A stretch of 47,871 nt of DNA from a virus. The notes under the pieces are model-generated. The model was not told the origin of the DNA. It did no database searches and saw only the letters and a program-made list of their open reading frames with translations. Made by a program: the position numbers and the translations under genes. Shown in pieces: positions 5,802 to 13,169 of the stretch; within the stretch, counting starts at the first letter, position 1; each line of letters starts with the position of its first letter. The stretch lies in IMG/VR virus record IMGVR_UViG_3300034169_000010, positions 1 through 47,871 of that record; one strand, given 5' to 3'.

Positions 5802-6058
5802 AGCGGCACCTTTACCATCGCGTGAGTGGAGTTCTTCACGGCATCCAGGGCGTCCATCAGCTCCACCTGATTCTCGCTAAGTGCCTTCATCTGGAGGCGC
5901 AGGGAGGCGTTCTCCCGCTCGGCGCCCTCCAAGTTGGCTTCTACGGCTTCGATCAGGTACCCCATCGCGTCGTATAGGTCCTGGGAGTCCTCTGCGTTCT
6001 CGCGTTCCCGTTTCGCCCTCGTCAGCGCCTCTTCCAGCTTCATCGCGGTCTCGCTCAT
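5789..6058 (-). CDS. Coiled-coil protein (89 residues)
   Basis: Mostly helical with heptad-like spacing over residues 5-75, acidic, and probably a dimer or trimer in solution. ATG 6058 overlaps the upstream stop (ATGA), so the long upstream extension of the frame is rejected. Function unknown. Confidence 0.7.
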   Translation of the reverse strand: MSETAMKLEEALTRAKRERENAEDSQDLYDAMGYLIEAVEANLEGAERENASLRLQMKALSENQVELMDALDAVKNSTHAMVKVPLCTS

Positions 6059-6240
6059 CCCTCCACCCCCTCGCACTCCGTGCATCTCATCGTCCCGGTG
6101 CCGTCTACGAACCAGTCCTGCGCGCTGTGCAGGCACCCGTGGAAGGGGGCCGTCTTGCGGGAGGCGATGACCCTCTCCAGCCGCTCCTGCGTCGTCTCGC
6201 GCCGTAGCTCGATCTCCCACTTCCAGAGCTTCAGCTTCAT
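6055..6240 (-). CDS. Small protein with C-terminal Cys pair (61 residues)
   Basis: A basic, Trp-rich N-terminal helix is followed by a histidine-cysteine segment (HGCLH) and CTEC near the end. These could form one zinc site. Start ATG 6240 and stop overlap both neighbours as ATGA. Unrecognised. Confidence 0.7.
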   Translation of the reverse strand: MKLKLWKWEIELRRETTQERLERVIASRKTAPFHGCLHSAQDWFVDGTGTMRCTECEGVEG

Positions 6241-6344
6241 CGCCTCCTCCTGCACACCGCCTCGACAGCCAGCCCCAGAACTAAGATCAGAACGCTGATC
6301 TTAGCCACCATCCCCCATGTAAGTGCCTGCGCGAACTCGCTCAC
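6237..6344 (-). CDS. Single-pass membrane micropeptide (35 residues)
   Basis: Residues 12-30 form one hydrophobic segment followed by CRRRR, a positive-inside anchor, so the short N-terminus should face the periplasm. GTG 6344 has AGGAGG 4-5 bases upstream and overlaps the previous stop (GTGA); the longer frame upstream is the shadow of the previous gene. Such peptides can modulate host membrane proteins; the target is unknown. Confidence 0.7.
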   Translation of the reverse strand: MSEFAQALTWGMVAKISVLILVLGLAVEAVCRRRR

Positions 6345-6502
6345 CAGTCCTCCTTCCGGCGCGTGCCGGTCGTCCGTCCCGCTTCTTTTTCCCGATCCCT
6401 CCGGCTCTTGTTCGCCCTCTTCGCCCGGCAGGGAGGGCAGACAAGGCCACCGAAGCCAACCCCGTACTCCAACTTCCCGTGGCAATCCTGGCAGGTGCTC
6501 AC
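6341..6502 (-). CDS. Zinc-ribbon-like protein (53 residues)
   Basis: CQDC (residues 4-7) and CPPC (22-25) are spaced like a zinc ribbon, followed by a strongly basic tail of Lys and Arg that suits nucleic-acid binding. GTG 6502 and the stop overlap both neighbours as GTGA. Unrecognised family. Confidence 0.75.
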   Translation of the reverse strand: MSTCQDCHGKLEYGVGFGGLVCPPCRAKRANKSRRDREKEAGRTTGTRRKEDW

Positions 6503-6741
6503 AGCGCACCCCGCATTATGTCTACGATCTCGCTCGGCCCTTCGCGGACTTCGAGGTAAGCCGACCCAGTGGACGACACGATTGATCCTTCCACCCAGTG
6601 CGGGTGGGCTTTGATCGAGAAAATAGACCCAACCATAACCAGCACCTCAACCCACTCGCGTTCGTCTACGGGGATACCCGGTGAGTACGACCGGTAGGGC
6701 GCTAGCTCATGCAGGACGAGGAAGGCAGGCGGCTGTCCCAT
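6499..6741 (-). CDS. Hypothetical 80-residue protein
   Basis: Soluble and beta-rich, without cysteines or membrane segment, and unrecognised. The N-terminus is proline- and tyrosine-rich. ATG 6741 lies four bases after the stop of a 21-residue membrane peptide. Its stop overlaps the GTG of the zinc-ribbon gene. Confidence 0.7.
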   Translation of the reverse strand: MGQPPAFLVLHELAPYRSYSPGIPVDEREWVEVLVMVGSIFSIKAHPHWVEGSIVSSTGSAYLEVREGPSEIVDIMRGAL

Positions 6742-6744
6742 GCC

Positions 6745-6810
6745 CTACTCCCTGCTATCGACGCGGAAGAGGAGCAGGATGATGATTACGACGAGCAGCG
6801 TGGTGGTCAT
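6745..6810 (-). CDS. Membrane micropeptide (21 residues)
   Basis: The product MTTTLLVVIIILLLFRVDSRE is a single hydrophobic helix (residues 4-15) with a charged tail. Its ATG at 6810 has a near-perfect AGGAGG 7 bases upstream and overlaps the previous stop (ATGA). This is far stronger support than chance would give for so short a frame. It probably sits in the inner membrane; function unknown. Confidence 0.7.
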   Translation of the reverse strand: MTTTLLVVIIILLLFRVDSRE

Positions 6811-7004
6811 TTCGGTCCCTCCTGAACTGGCCCCCGGTTTTCCGGGTAGCCGATTACTTTTTTCAGCCCTACCGTCCCCCCTTCGAACCTGCCCCCAGAA
6901 CCCCTACGTAGTAGGGGGTTCGGGGGACAGTTCGAATGGGGTCCTCGGAACGTGCCCTCGGGGGCATGTTGGGGGACAGTTGGGGCAAGTTGGGGCAGGT
7001 TCAT
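6807..7004 (-). CDS. Pro/Gly-rich protein (65 residues) over a G-run repeat
   Basis: Unrecognised, low-complexity product rich in Pro, Gly and Gln. The start at 7004 overlaps the primase-helicase stop (ATGA) and its stop overlaps the micropeptide start (ATGA), so translation through it is likely. The DNA carries a G-quadruplex motif (6960-6995), tandem 10-bp repeats and an inverted repeat, so the frame may be open partly because of that structure. Confidence 0.5.
   Translation of the reverse strand: MNLPQLAPTVPQHAPEGTFRGPHSNCPPNPLLRRGSGGRFEGGTVGLKKVIGYPENRGPVQEGPK
6901..6995 (+). repeat. G-run array with G-quadruplex motif and inverted repeat
   Basis: The plus strand has G-runs at 6914-6918, 6922-6926, 6938-6941, 6960-6964, 6971-6975, 6982-6985 and 6992-6995. 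The last four are separated by three 6-base spacers, each ending in GTT, a regular quadruplex motif. AGTTGGGGCA is repeated in tandem (6978-6987 and 6988-6997). GGGGGACAGTT occurs at 6922 and 6971. CCCCTAC-GTA-GTAGGGG at 6901-6917 is a perfect inverted repeat. Confidence 0.75.
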
Positions 7005-9067
7005 GATGCGTGCCTCAAAATAGGCAGTTTCCAGACGAGTCCGCCGCCTCTCCCGGACCTCTCTTCAGTTATTAGCTCCTGTGAGTCGGCCATCTCAAGG
7101 CGGGCCGCCTGATGGATCGCCTTCTTCCCTCCACACCTCTCCTCCAAGGCTCTCCCCGACAAGCCATCGGGGTTCGTCTTCAGAATCTTCTTGATCTTTT
7201 CCTTGGCAGGGGCCAGCAGCCTCTTCCGCTCGGTCTCCGCCTCGTCCTGCTGGGCTTCCTCTGCCGCCTCCTTGTCGATCTCTCGCAGGGTCCACGTCGT
7301 CGGGTCCAGATTCATGCGAAAGATCCGACCCGTCGCCCCCAGCGCCTTCGTGATCGTCACCTCGACTTCCGTCTGGTTGTCCTTGCGGTCGATCTTTTCG
7401 AGGTAGGCAAGCACCTGCGAGCGGTGCTCCACGCCAGCCGACCCGAGAGCAGCCGACCGGGGGTGCATCCGGTCCTCTTTCCGCTTGGCTGCGGTCGCCG
7501 CCCTGTTGGCGTGGCTCGGGCAGAAGACGGGGATGAGCAGTTTCGCGGCGATCTGGCGGGAAATGTCCATCGCGCAGTTGATCCGGGACCTCTCCCCGTC
7601 GTCGTCCGCCTTCGTTGCGACCGTCTGGGGGGTGTCCACCAGCACGGCGGCGGCATCCCCTGCGGCTATCACCGCATCCCGGAAGGATTCCATCGAGACA
7701 CCAGACTCCCGCTCGTCCGCCACCTTGACGACAGGCCCCACGGAGTCCATGAACCGCTGGAACGCCTCATCGTCTGAGGCGATGTCGCCGTAAACGTCCG
7801 CCAAGCGGGTGAGCGGCTGCGTCCCGCCCTGGTCCGGGGAGTAGATGTAGAGCCTCCCACCGTTCAGGCGGGCTCGTGCTATCCCGATCTGCATGGCGAG
7901 GGCCGATTTGCAGGAGCCGGGAGCCCCAACGAAGGTCACTACGACGCCGCCGGGGAGTCCACCACCCAGGCAGGCGTCGAGGGCAGGGATTCCCGTTGGA
8001 GCCCTTGTAGCGAGGATCGTCTGAAGCTCTAGACGGAAGAGGTTCAGGTCAATCCACGGGAAAACGCCGGGTGCAGCCGTGGGGAGGTCCGCCGGGGCCG
8101 GATCGGCTGGGTCCGACATCGGCTGCGGAGGGCGGAGAGCCGCCGACGTGGACGGGAACGGGTCTCTACGGGCTTGGGCGTAGGCCCACCCGATGATCCC
8201 CTGTACCTCCCCGTCCGTTACCGTCCTTTGGGCTCCTGCTTCCTTCGCCAAGTCGAGGAAGGGGTCTGCCCACGTACGGGCGACGGCGATCGGGACGGCG
8301 TTGTCCTTCATCTGGGTCCAGAGCCACACGGCCGTGTCGTGGCGAGCAGATCCGGCGAGAATCCTCTCGGAGGCGCGGGCGAAAAGCTTCGCGCATAGCG
8401 GTCCAGCGTGCTGCTCGTCCAGTTCGATGCCGGTGTGGATCGGATCGGTGGGGGAGAGCGAGGATTTTCCGAAAAGCGCGAGCAGCCATGCGGGGGCTGG
8501 CTCTAGGGTGGAATCGTCCTCGTCAACCCACTCGTAGGTGCCGCCGGATGCGTGCATCGAGGGGGCGACGATGATGTACCCGCCGTCCGCCTTGATATCG
8601 AGCCCAGGACCGAGCTTCCCGGACGAGTTCGAGGAGATGCGGCTCCCATCCCTCGGGTGCTGGAACAGGATGTGGACCGATCCCCCGCCAGACCCGGTAC
8701 GAGCGCGAATGGAGTATGGGAGCTTCCCGTTCTTAGCCTCTAGCGCATCAAGCGAGTCCAGCCCCGTCTTGTAGGCGTCTACGTCGAGGACGATGATCCC
8801 TGACTCGGCGCCGCACCGGATGGCGACGTTCGCTAGTGGGTACTGAATCCACCATGAGCGGATGATCGTGGGGTCGGTCGTCGCCTCCAGAAGGCCGGTC
8901 AGGACAGCGCGACCGATGGGGTGTTTCGCCTTGCGCTCGCACTCTTCGCCCTTCCCGCAGGCGCACCCATTGGCGGTGGGCCACCAGCACGGGAAGACGT
9001 GCCACCCCTTCGCAGCGTAGCGGAGCGCAGCCGCACCCATGGGGGACGGCGCGAGCATGGGCATCAC
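7001..9067 (-). CDS. Primase-polymerase / RecA-like helicase fusion
   Basis: Replication protein with two parts. Residues 1 to about 210 match the bifunctional primase-polymerase (archaeo-eukaryotic primase) family: GWHVFPC near 21, a WW..YP.AN segment near 72-80, D95 and D97 in VLDVD, SVHI near 130, and GLDIKADGGYI near 155. Residues about 340-600 form a RecA/RepA-type ATPase, with Walker A GAPGSCKS at 381-388 and Walker B AVLVDTP near 474-480. A charged helix and a likely winged helix finish the protein. It would prime and unwind phage DNA. No DNA polymerase gene was found, so a host polymerase is implied. GTG 9067 overlaps the upstream stop; ATG 9064 is equally possible. Confidence 0.85.
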   Translation of the reverse strand: MMPMLAPSPMGAAALRYAAKGWHVFPCWWPTANGCACGKGEECERKAKHPIGRAVLTGLLEATTDPTIIRSWWIQYPLANVAIRCGAESGIIVLDVDAYKTGLDSLDALEAKNGKLPYSIRARTGSGGGSVHILFQHPRDGSRISSNSSGKLGPGLDIKADGGYIIVAPSMHASGGTYEWVDEDDSTLEPAPAWLLALFGKSSLSPTDPIHTGIELDEQHAGPLCAKLFARASERILAGSARHDTAVWLWTQMKDNAVPIAVARTWADPFLDLAKEAGAQRTVTDGEVQGIIGWAYAQARRDPFPSTSAALRPPQPMSDPADPAPADLPTAAPGVFPWIDLNLFRLELQTILATRAPTGIPALDACLGGGLPGGVVVTFVGAPGSCKSALAMQIGIARARLNGGRLYIYSPDQGGTQPLTRLADVYGDIASDDEAFQRFMDSVGPVVKVADERESGVSMESFRDAVIAAGDAAAVLVDTPQTVATKADDDGERSRINCAMDISRQIAAKLLIPVFCPSHANRAATAAKRKEDRMHPRSAALGSAGVEHRSQVLAYLEKIDRKDNQTEVEVTITKALGATGRIFRMNLDPTTWTLREIDKEAAEEAQQDEAETERKRLLAPAKEKIKKILKTNPDGLSGRALEERCGGKKAIHQAARLEMADSQELITEERSGRGGGLVWKLPILRHAS

Positions 9068-9573
9068 CGGCCCATCTCGTCTCGGAGCTTGCTTGGTATC
9101 TGGCGATGGCAGGGCTGGCAGAGGAGGGCCAACTGGAATAGGAGTTCGTTCCCGAACCCCACTTTGTAGGCTCCCTGCTCAGCGATGTGGTGGGCCTCGA
9201 AAAACGGTGGGAATACGGCAGTGCCCGCCATCAGGTTTCTGCCGCAGCCGTCGCAGATGCCGCGCCGGTCAACAAAAAGCCGCAAGCGCATCGTTTTCCA
9301 CTCTGTCGAGTTCAGATGGGCCTCGTACTCCTCGCGCCACGCGATATCTGCCGCCGCCTTCATCGCGCGGAGTTCGGCGGATCTCGCCACCCATCCGCCC
9401 TCCCGTTTCGCTTCATCAAATTCCGGGAAAGACTCCCATCCTGGGTTGTCCTCCCGCCGGAGCGGGTTGGATATTGCGGTCCAGCAGTCGAGGCACTGGA
9501 CCTTGATCTGCACTGTCCCGTTCGACGTGACAAGCCGACGCTTATCGGTGTGATCGTGCGGGCAGGCGTTCAT
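9064..9573 (-). CDS. HNH endonuclease
   Basis: C-terminal HNH domain: C107 and C110 (CDGC), the double histidine H128-H129 in EAHHI, then C152, C155 and H156 in CQPCH. The cysteines would hold structural zinc and the histidines the metal at the active site. An N-terminal CxxC (about 27-30) is separate. Such genes are often mobile, free-standing homing endonucleases, though some serve in packaging. ATG 9573 and the stop overlap both neighbours, so it is fully built into the operon. Confidence 0.8.
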   Translation of the reverse strand: MNACPHDHTDKRRLVTSNGTVQIKVQCLDCWTAISNPLRREDNPGWESFPEFDEAKREGGWVARSAELRAMKAAADIAWREEYEAHLNSTEWKTMRLRLFVDRRGICDGCGRNLMAGTAVFPPFFEAHHIAEQGAYKVGFGNELLFQLALLCQPCHRQIPSKLRDEMGR

Positions 9574-9761
9574 CGCAGCCCCAACTGCTCGGCCGCTGCC
9601 GGATCAAAAACCCCTGTCTCCGGTATGCACTTGGAGACGGCGTGCTCAAGGGATTTCGTCGCCACCCAACTGATGGGGCGCTCAAGCTCCTTGGCGAGCG
9701 CGGCCACTGATTCGTAGAGATCCTCTCGTACCGAGATCGTTGTCCATCCGGGTTCGGGCAT
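9570..9761 (-). CDS. Ribbon-helix-helix regulator (63 residues)
   Basis: A short beta strand (TTISVRED) followed by two helices with ALAKELERPISWV is the CopG/Arc/MetJ ribbon-helix-helix pattern. These proteins dimerise and bind tandem or palindromic operators. A promoter with near-direct repeats lies immediately upstream (9783-9846) and may be its own operator. It heads the replication genes, so it probably regulates them. Confidence 0.75.
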   Translation of the reverse strand: MPEPGWTTISVREDLYESVAALAKELERPISWVATKSLEHAVSKCIPETGVFDPAAAEQLGLR

Positions 9762-9782
9762 CTGTGTCTACCTCCAGTGAGT

Positions 9783-9846
9783 AAAGTATCACAAAGGAGG
9801 GTGCGGTCAACTATACCTTGGTCTAGTTCCGGCTATACTGGTCTAG
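9783..9846 (-). promoter_or_regulatory. Promoter and direct-repeat operator of RHH gene
   Basis: Minus-strand -35 TTGACC (9810-9805), 16-bp spacer and extended -10 TGATACTTT (TACTTT at 9788-9783). Just upstream lie two near-copies of CTATAC-TGGTCTAG (9811-9826 with two extra bases, and 9833-9846), their shared TGGTCTAG parts about 20 bp apart, that is two helical turns. RHH regulators commonly bind such tandem sites. Confidence 0.55.
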
Positions 9847-9866
9847 CATCGGTCAGTCCCCCTCTC

Positions 9867-9905
9867 GGCCCGCCGCGTCTCGCAGCGCGAGCGGGCCACC
9901 TTTTT
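9867..9905 (+). terminator. Plus-strand intrinsic terminator in a minus-strand region
   Basis: GGCCCGC (9867-9873) pairs with GCGGGCC (9891-9897) over an inner CTCGC/GCGAG hairpin, followed by ACC and TTTTT (9901-9905). It works only in the plus direction, where no gene lies upstream. TATACT at 9834-9839 could be the -10 of a plus-strand promoter, giving a transcript of about 60 nt. Confidence 0.65.
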
Positions 9906-9909
9906 CGGC

Positions 9910-10137
9910 TCAGATCCCGTCGTCTTCTGCGGGCTCGCCCTGAATCGGCATCCCCCTCGCCCTCAGCCAGTCGATGTGCCCAGTGCGGTAGCGGCCCAGC
10001 CAGAGCCGCGCCGCGTCCTCCATGATCGTGCTCCTGCCTCCCACGATGCCGGACTCCTCGGCCACCCTCTTCAGCTCCTCGATGGTCTCAAGTCGCAAAG
10101 CGAACGACATGACCTCTTTTCGCTTCGGTCTACTCAT
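9910..10137 (-). CDS. Ribbon-helix-helix-type DNA-binding protein (75 residues)
   Basis: A basic strand (KRKEVMSFALRL) and two helices with ETIEELKRVAEESG fit the ribbon-helix-helix fold; a Trp-rich tail follows. It may pair with the second RHH gene at 9570 in controlling the early-late switch. AGGAGGTGA precedes ATG 10137, one of the strongest ribosome sites here; the upstream frame extension is rejected. Confidence 0.7.
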   Translation of the reverse strand: MSRPKRKEVMSFALRLETIEELKRVAEESGIVGGRSTIMEDAARLWLGRYRTGHIDWLRARGMPIQGEPAEDDGI

Positions 10138-10178
10138 CGTCACCTCCTGCCGTGAGCATAGCAGAAGATGGCAGCGGA

Positions 10179-10472
10179 TTAGATGTCCTGGGACTCCTTG
10201 CGAATGATCCACGCGAGGCGCCTGCGGTCACTGGCGCAGACGTGCAGGACGTGGTCTCTTGGCGAATACGCGATGCTTCCGTCCCACGGAAGGAGCTGCC
10301 CGTCCCTCTCTGGGTAGAGTTCGCACACTGCCCACTTCCCGCGAGGCTTCCCGTTGATCGGTGGGCGGGTTTCATCGAGGAATACGATGGGAACTGAGCA
10401 GTCCCTACAGGGACGGCACCAGCGCCTCTGCCACAGGCGACGTGGGGTAACTTTCTTCTCTTCCTCTGACAT
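10179..10472 (-). CDS. Cys-containing first early gene (97 residues)
   Basis: CRPC/CRDC near residues 19-25 could be one half of a zinc site; further cysteines lie near 50 and 79. The protein is basic and otherwise unrecognised. AAGGAGGAC precedes ATG 10472. It is the first gene leftward from the divergent control region, so it is probably expressed early and may act on the host. Confidence 0.75.
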   Translation of the reverse strand: MSEEEKKVTPRRLWQRRWCRPCRDCSVPIVFLDETRPPINGKPRGKWAVCELYPERDGQLLPWDGSIAYSPRDHVLHVCASDRRRLAWIIRKESQDI

Positions 10473-10485
10473 CCGGTCCTCCTTC

Positions 10486-10506
10486 CCTAGATTCTAGGTC
10501 TATGAT
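10486..10506. promoter_or_regulatory. Divergent control region with palindrome
   Basis: Between the early and late blocks, CCTAGATTCTAGG (10486-10498) is a perfect palindrome. It overlaps a minus-strand -10-like TAGAAT and abuts a plus-strand -10-like TATGAT (10501-10506). Good -35 boxes are not visible, which would fit activated promoters. It shares the TCTAG core with the repeats at 9819 and 9839. Confidence 0.45.
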
Positions 10507-10548
10507 GTTCACGGGAAGCCCCTTATCGCCACAGAGCGAAGTCCGGAG

Positions 10549-10560
10549 CCCCGAAAGGGG
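10549..10560 (+). promoter_or_regulatory. GAAA-tetraloop hairpin before first late gene
   Basis: CCCC-GAAA-GGGG, a GNRA tetraloop hairpin, ends two bases before the ribosome site AAGGAGGT (10563-10570). It could protect the 5' end of the late mRNA or keep the ribosome site open. Confidence 0.5.
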
Positions 10561-10577
10561 AAAAGGAGGTCCAAGAG

Positions 10578-10970
10578 ATGTATTCCTACGTAGACGAGGC
10601 GCCCTTCTCGGTCCCTACGGGGGCGAAGGCCCACTACGTCGTCACGATCGCCAACGCGGCTCTCACCCTCGGGAACACGACCAACATCCTGACTACGGCC
10701 GTTCTCGGTGTCCCCTCTGCCACGGACGTGAACGGCACCCGCTACCCGAAGGCCGTCTGCCTCGCGGCGCTCGACTCCACGGCTGATGTCTGGGTGACGG
10801 TGGATGGTCAGACGCCGGTCATCGGGACCACCCAGCCGGTCGGCGTGAAGCTCCCGGCCACCTACCCGACCCTCCGTATCCCCTACCCGGGAGCGATCAA
10901 GAACGACACGATCAAGCTCATCTCGGGGTCGGCTGGCGGCACGCCCGTCCTGATCTATTTTGATTGGTAA
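10578..10970 (+). CDS. Small beta-rich virion-like protein (130 residues)
   Basis: Rich in Thr, Val, Gly and Ala with few charges, typical of capsid decoration or fibre-associated proteins. No specific family is recognised. AAGGAGGT lies 7 bases before ATG 10578. It opens the late block. Its last 53 bases are overlapped on the other strand by an HNH gene. Structural role inferred from composition and position. Confidence 0.7.
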   Translation: MYSYVDEAPFSVPTGAKAHYVVTIANAALTLGNTTNILTTAVLGVPSATDVNGTRYPKAVCLAALDSTADVWVTVDGQTPVIGTTQPVGVKLPATYPTLRIPYPGAIKNDTIKLISGSAGGTPVLIYFDW

Positions 10971-11505
10971 AAAGGCCAGTCAGATGAGACCAGCTACGGC
11001 CACTCAAGATCATGCTCACTTGGGAGTGGGAGACCGGATAGGCGTTCGCTATCTCCCCCACCCTCGCGCCGCCCTCGTAGAGCCTGACGATATCGAGCAC
11101 ATCAGCGTCGCTCAGCTTCGCGTTCCAATGGCGAGACCCCTTTGTATCGAAGAGACCGTTGGCTACGGCGTGGACCATGTTCCCCTTTCTGGTCACGGCT
11201 TCAAGGTTCTCTGCCCGGTTGTTGGTCTTGAGCCCGTCAAGATGGTTGATGTCGAACCGGGGCGGGATCGGCCCCTTATGGGCCTCGTAGACCACGCGAT
11301 GGATCGCAACGCACGTCTTCGCTCCGTTCCCGTGGAGCATCACCTTGGAGTACCCTGTGTCCGCGATGTGGGGGCGAAGGATGCGCTCGGTCAGGTGGCT
11401 GAAAACACGTCCGCACGCGCAGACAGAGTAGAGCCCATTCCACCCAAGAACTGGGGAAAACAGCGAGCCGCAGCCGCCAGCGCCCACGTCTTCGAGCGGG
11501 TCCAT
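10918..11505 (-). CDS. NUMOD4-HNH homing endonuclease
   Basis: A NUMOD4-like N-terminus (WNGLYSVCACGRVFSH, then LRPHIADTGYSKVMLH) leads into an HNH core with H69 in AIHRVVYEAH, NHLDG near 96-100 and NNRAENLE near 104-111. A C-terminal helix-turn-helix (about 130-175) would give sequence recognition. The gene is antisense to the late block, overlaps the end of the preceding gene, and carries its own promoter (11537-11565) and strong ribosome site. All this fits an inserted free-standing homing endonuclease. Confidence 0.85.
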   Translation of the reverse strand: MDPLEDVGAGGCGSLFSPVLGWNGLYSVCACGRVFSHLTERILRPHIADTGYSKVMLHGNGAKTCVAIHRVVYEAHKGPIPPRFDINHLDGLKTNNRAENLEAVTRKGNMVHAVANGLFDTKGSRHWNAKLSDADVLDIVRLYEGGARVGEIANAYPVSHSQVSMILSGRSWSHLTGLFTNQNRSGRACRQPTPR

Positions 11506-11536
11506 GTGTCATCCTCCTCGTATGTTTGCTACGAGA

Positions 11537-11565
11537 AATATAACACACCTCGCGTGGCGTGGCAA
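11537..11565 (-). promoter_or_regulatory. Promoter of the homing endonuclease
   Basis: Minus-strand -35 TTGCCA (11565-11560) and -10 TATATT (11542-11537) are 17 bp apart, close to the sigma70 consensus. The GGAGGATGACAC ribosome site follows. It drives only the antisense HNH gene. Confidence 0.65.
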
Positions 11566-11577
11566 AGGTAAGAGACG

Positions 11578-13161
11578 ATGGCCCTCAACTACAAATCCAA
11601 ACTATTCCAGGGGAGCGCGGGCGGCTCTGGCGGCTCCTCTCTCCCGGCCCTCGCCGGGAACACGGGCAAGGTTCTGACGGTAAACGCGGGCGAGACGGCA
11701 ACCGAATGGGCCGTCGGCCCTGCTCCCGCTGCGGCGGGTACAGATAAGCAGGTACTCTTCAACGACGGCGGGGCCATCGCGGGGGACGCCGGGCTCACGT
11801 TCGACAAGACCACGAACGCCCTGTCTAGCACCGGGCCGCTCACACTCACCCCGACGGCCGATGTCGTTCCCATCACTGCGCGGGCGTATTCCAGCGGTAC
11901 GAACCCAATCGCGCAGTTCCAGACCTCGGCCAACGGGGCGCTGAGCAACATCGGGCACGACGGGACGTGGAACGGCCCGGTCGTCGGCAACGTCACCGGC
12001 AACGTCACCGGCACCTCCGGCAGCACGACGGGCAACGCGGCGACCGCATCGGACGGCCTCTCGACGGCCTCCGGCACGGCTCCTCTCACACTCACGCTCG
12101 CGGCCAAGGGGCTCACGGGGAGCGTGGCGGAGTTCACGGGCGACGCGGGCGCTGGGGGGGCGGCGGGCACGGTGCCTGCCCCTGCCGCTGGCGACGCGCT
12201 GAAGTTCCTGCGCGGCGACAAGACGTGGCAGTCGGCCGGTGCGGGCGGCGGGATCACGAACAGCGCCGGGGCGAACGCCGTCGTCAAGAGCGACGGTACG
12301 AACGTCGTCGCCACGGCGCTCACGGAGGCCAGCGCGGGCGCGTTCGCCACGTCGGCGGGCACGGCCCTCAGCTTCACCGCTACCGCCCCTGCGGCCACCA
12401 CGGGGGCGTCGCAGGCGGGCAAGGCGGTCACAATCACGGCGAGCCCTGCGGTCGCATCGACGGATACGGCGGGGGCGGCGATAGGCGGAGACGTCACGAT
12501 CACGGCGGGCGCAGCGGCGCGGAACACGAGCGGGAACGCTGCGGGGGGGAACGTCATCCTTGCCCCGGGCGGCGGAATCGGCACGGGGGTGCAGGGCGTC
12601 ATCACAGGTACGGGCACCACGGGCGCCACCGGGATAAGGCTCGGCAACGATACGGCGTCGATGGCGCTGTCGGCGTACACGGCGGGGGGGTGGCGCGTAG
12701 GGTTCCACGCATCCGGCATCTCCGTGTTTGGCTCGGTTGGGCAGATCGGTTTCACCGACGGTACTACCGAGACGGCGACGCGGGACGTAGCCCTCCGCCG
12801 CCGCGCCGCCGCGAACCCCGCATGGGGCGTGGCAGCGGCAACGCCGGTCTCTTACGTACATTCAATGGCCGCCGATGCCAGAGCCGGGACAGATACCAAC
12901 GTGGGTGGCGCGAACGCGACGATCCAGCCAGGCAACGGCACCGGAACGGGGGCAGCGTCCACGCTGACCATCTCGACGCCGACGGTCGGATCGACCGGCA
13001 CCACGGCGCAGACGCTCACGGCGCGGGCCGTCTTCGGGCCGAAGGGCGTGAACATCCCCGGCCTCGCGACCTACGCAGACAACACCGCAGCCCTCGCTGG
13101 AAGCCTCGTCGCTGGCGACGTTTACCGCACGTCCACTGGCGTGCTCATGGTCACGTACTAG
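11578..13161 (+). CDS. Ala/Gly/Thr-rich fibre-like protein (527 residues)
   Basis: Low-complexity sequence with repeated short beta-strand units (NVTGNVTGTSG and similar), few aromatics and few charges, as in trimeric fibre shafts. The C-terminus has a motif (YADNTAALAGSLVAGDVYRT) common at the ends of phage and environmental surface proteins. It is probably a tail fibre or capsid fibre. The ribosome site is weak. Composition-driven long antisense frames here are not genes. Confidence 0.7.
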   Translation: MALNYKSKLFQGSAGGSGGSSLPALAGNTGKVLTVNAGETATEWAVGPAPAAAGTDKQVLFNDGGAIAGDAGLTFDKTTNALSSTGPLTLTPTADVVPITARAYSSGTNPIAQFQTSANGALSNIGHDGTWNGPVVGNVTGNVTGTSGSTTGNAATASDGLSTASGTAPLTLTLAAKGLTGSVAEFTGDAGAGGAAGTVPAPAAGDALKFLRGDKTWQSAGAGGGITNSAGANAVVKSDGTNVVATALTEASAGAFATSAGTALSFTATAPAATTGASQAGKAVTITASPAVASTDTAGAAIGGDVTITAGAAARNTSGNAAGGNVILAPGGGIGTGVQGVITGTGTTGATGIRLGNDTASMALSAYTAGGWRVGFHASGISVFGSVGQIGFTDGTTETATRDVALRRRAAANPAWGVAAATPVSYVHSMAADARAGTDTNVGGANATIQPGNGTGTGAASTLTISTPTVGSTGTTAQTLTARAVFGPKGVNIPGLATYADNTAALAGSLVAGDVYRTSTGVLMVTY

Positions 13162-13169
13162 GAGAAGAC

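Noticed and set aside
11589-12755. Long antisense open frame (about 388 codons) under the fibre-like gene
   Set aside because: It is a by-product of GC-rich repeats in the plus-strand gene; composition is low complexity and no ribosome site is present.
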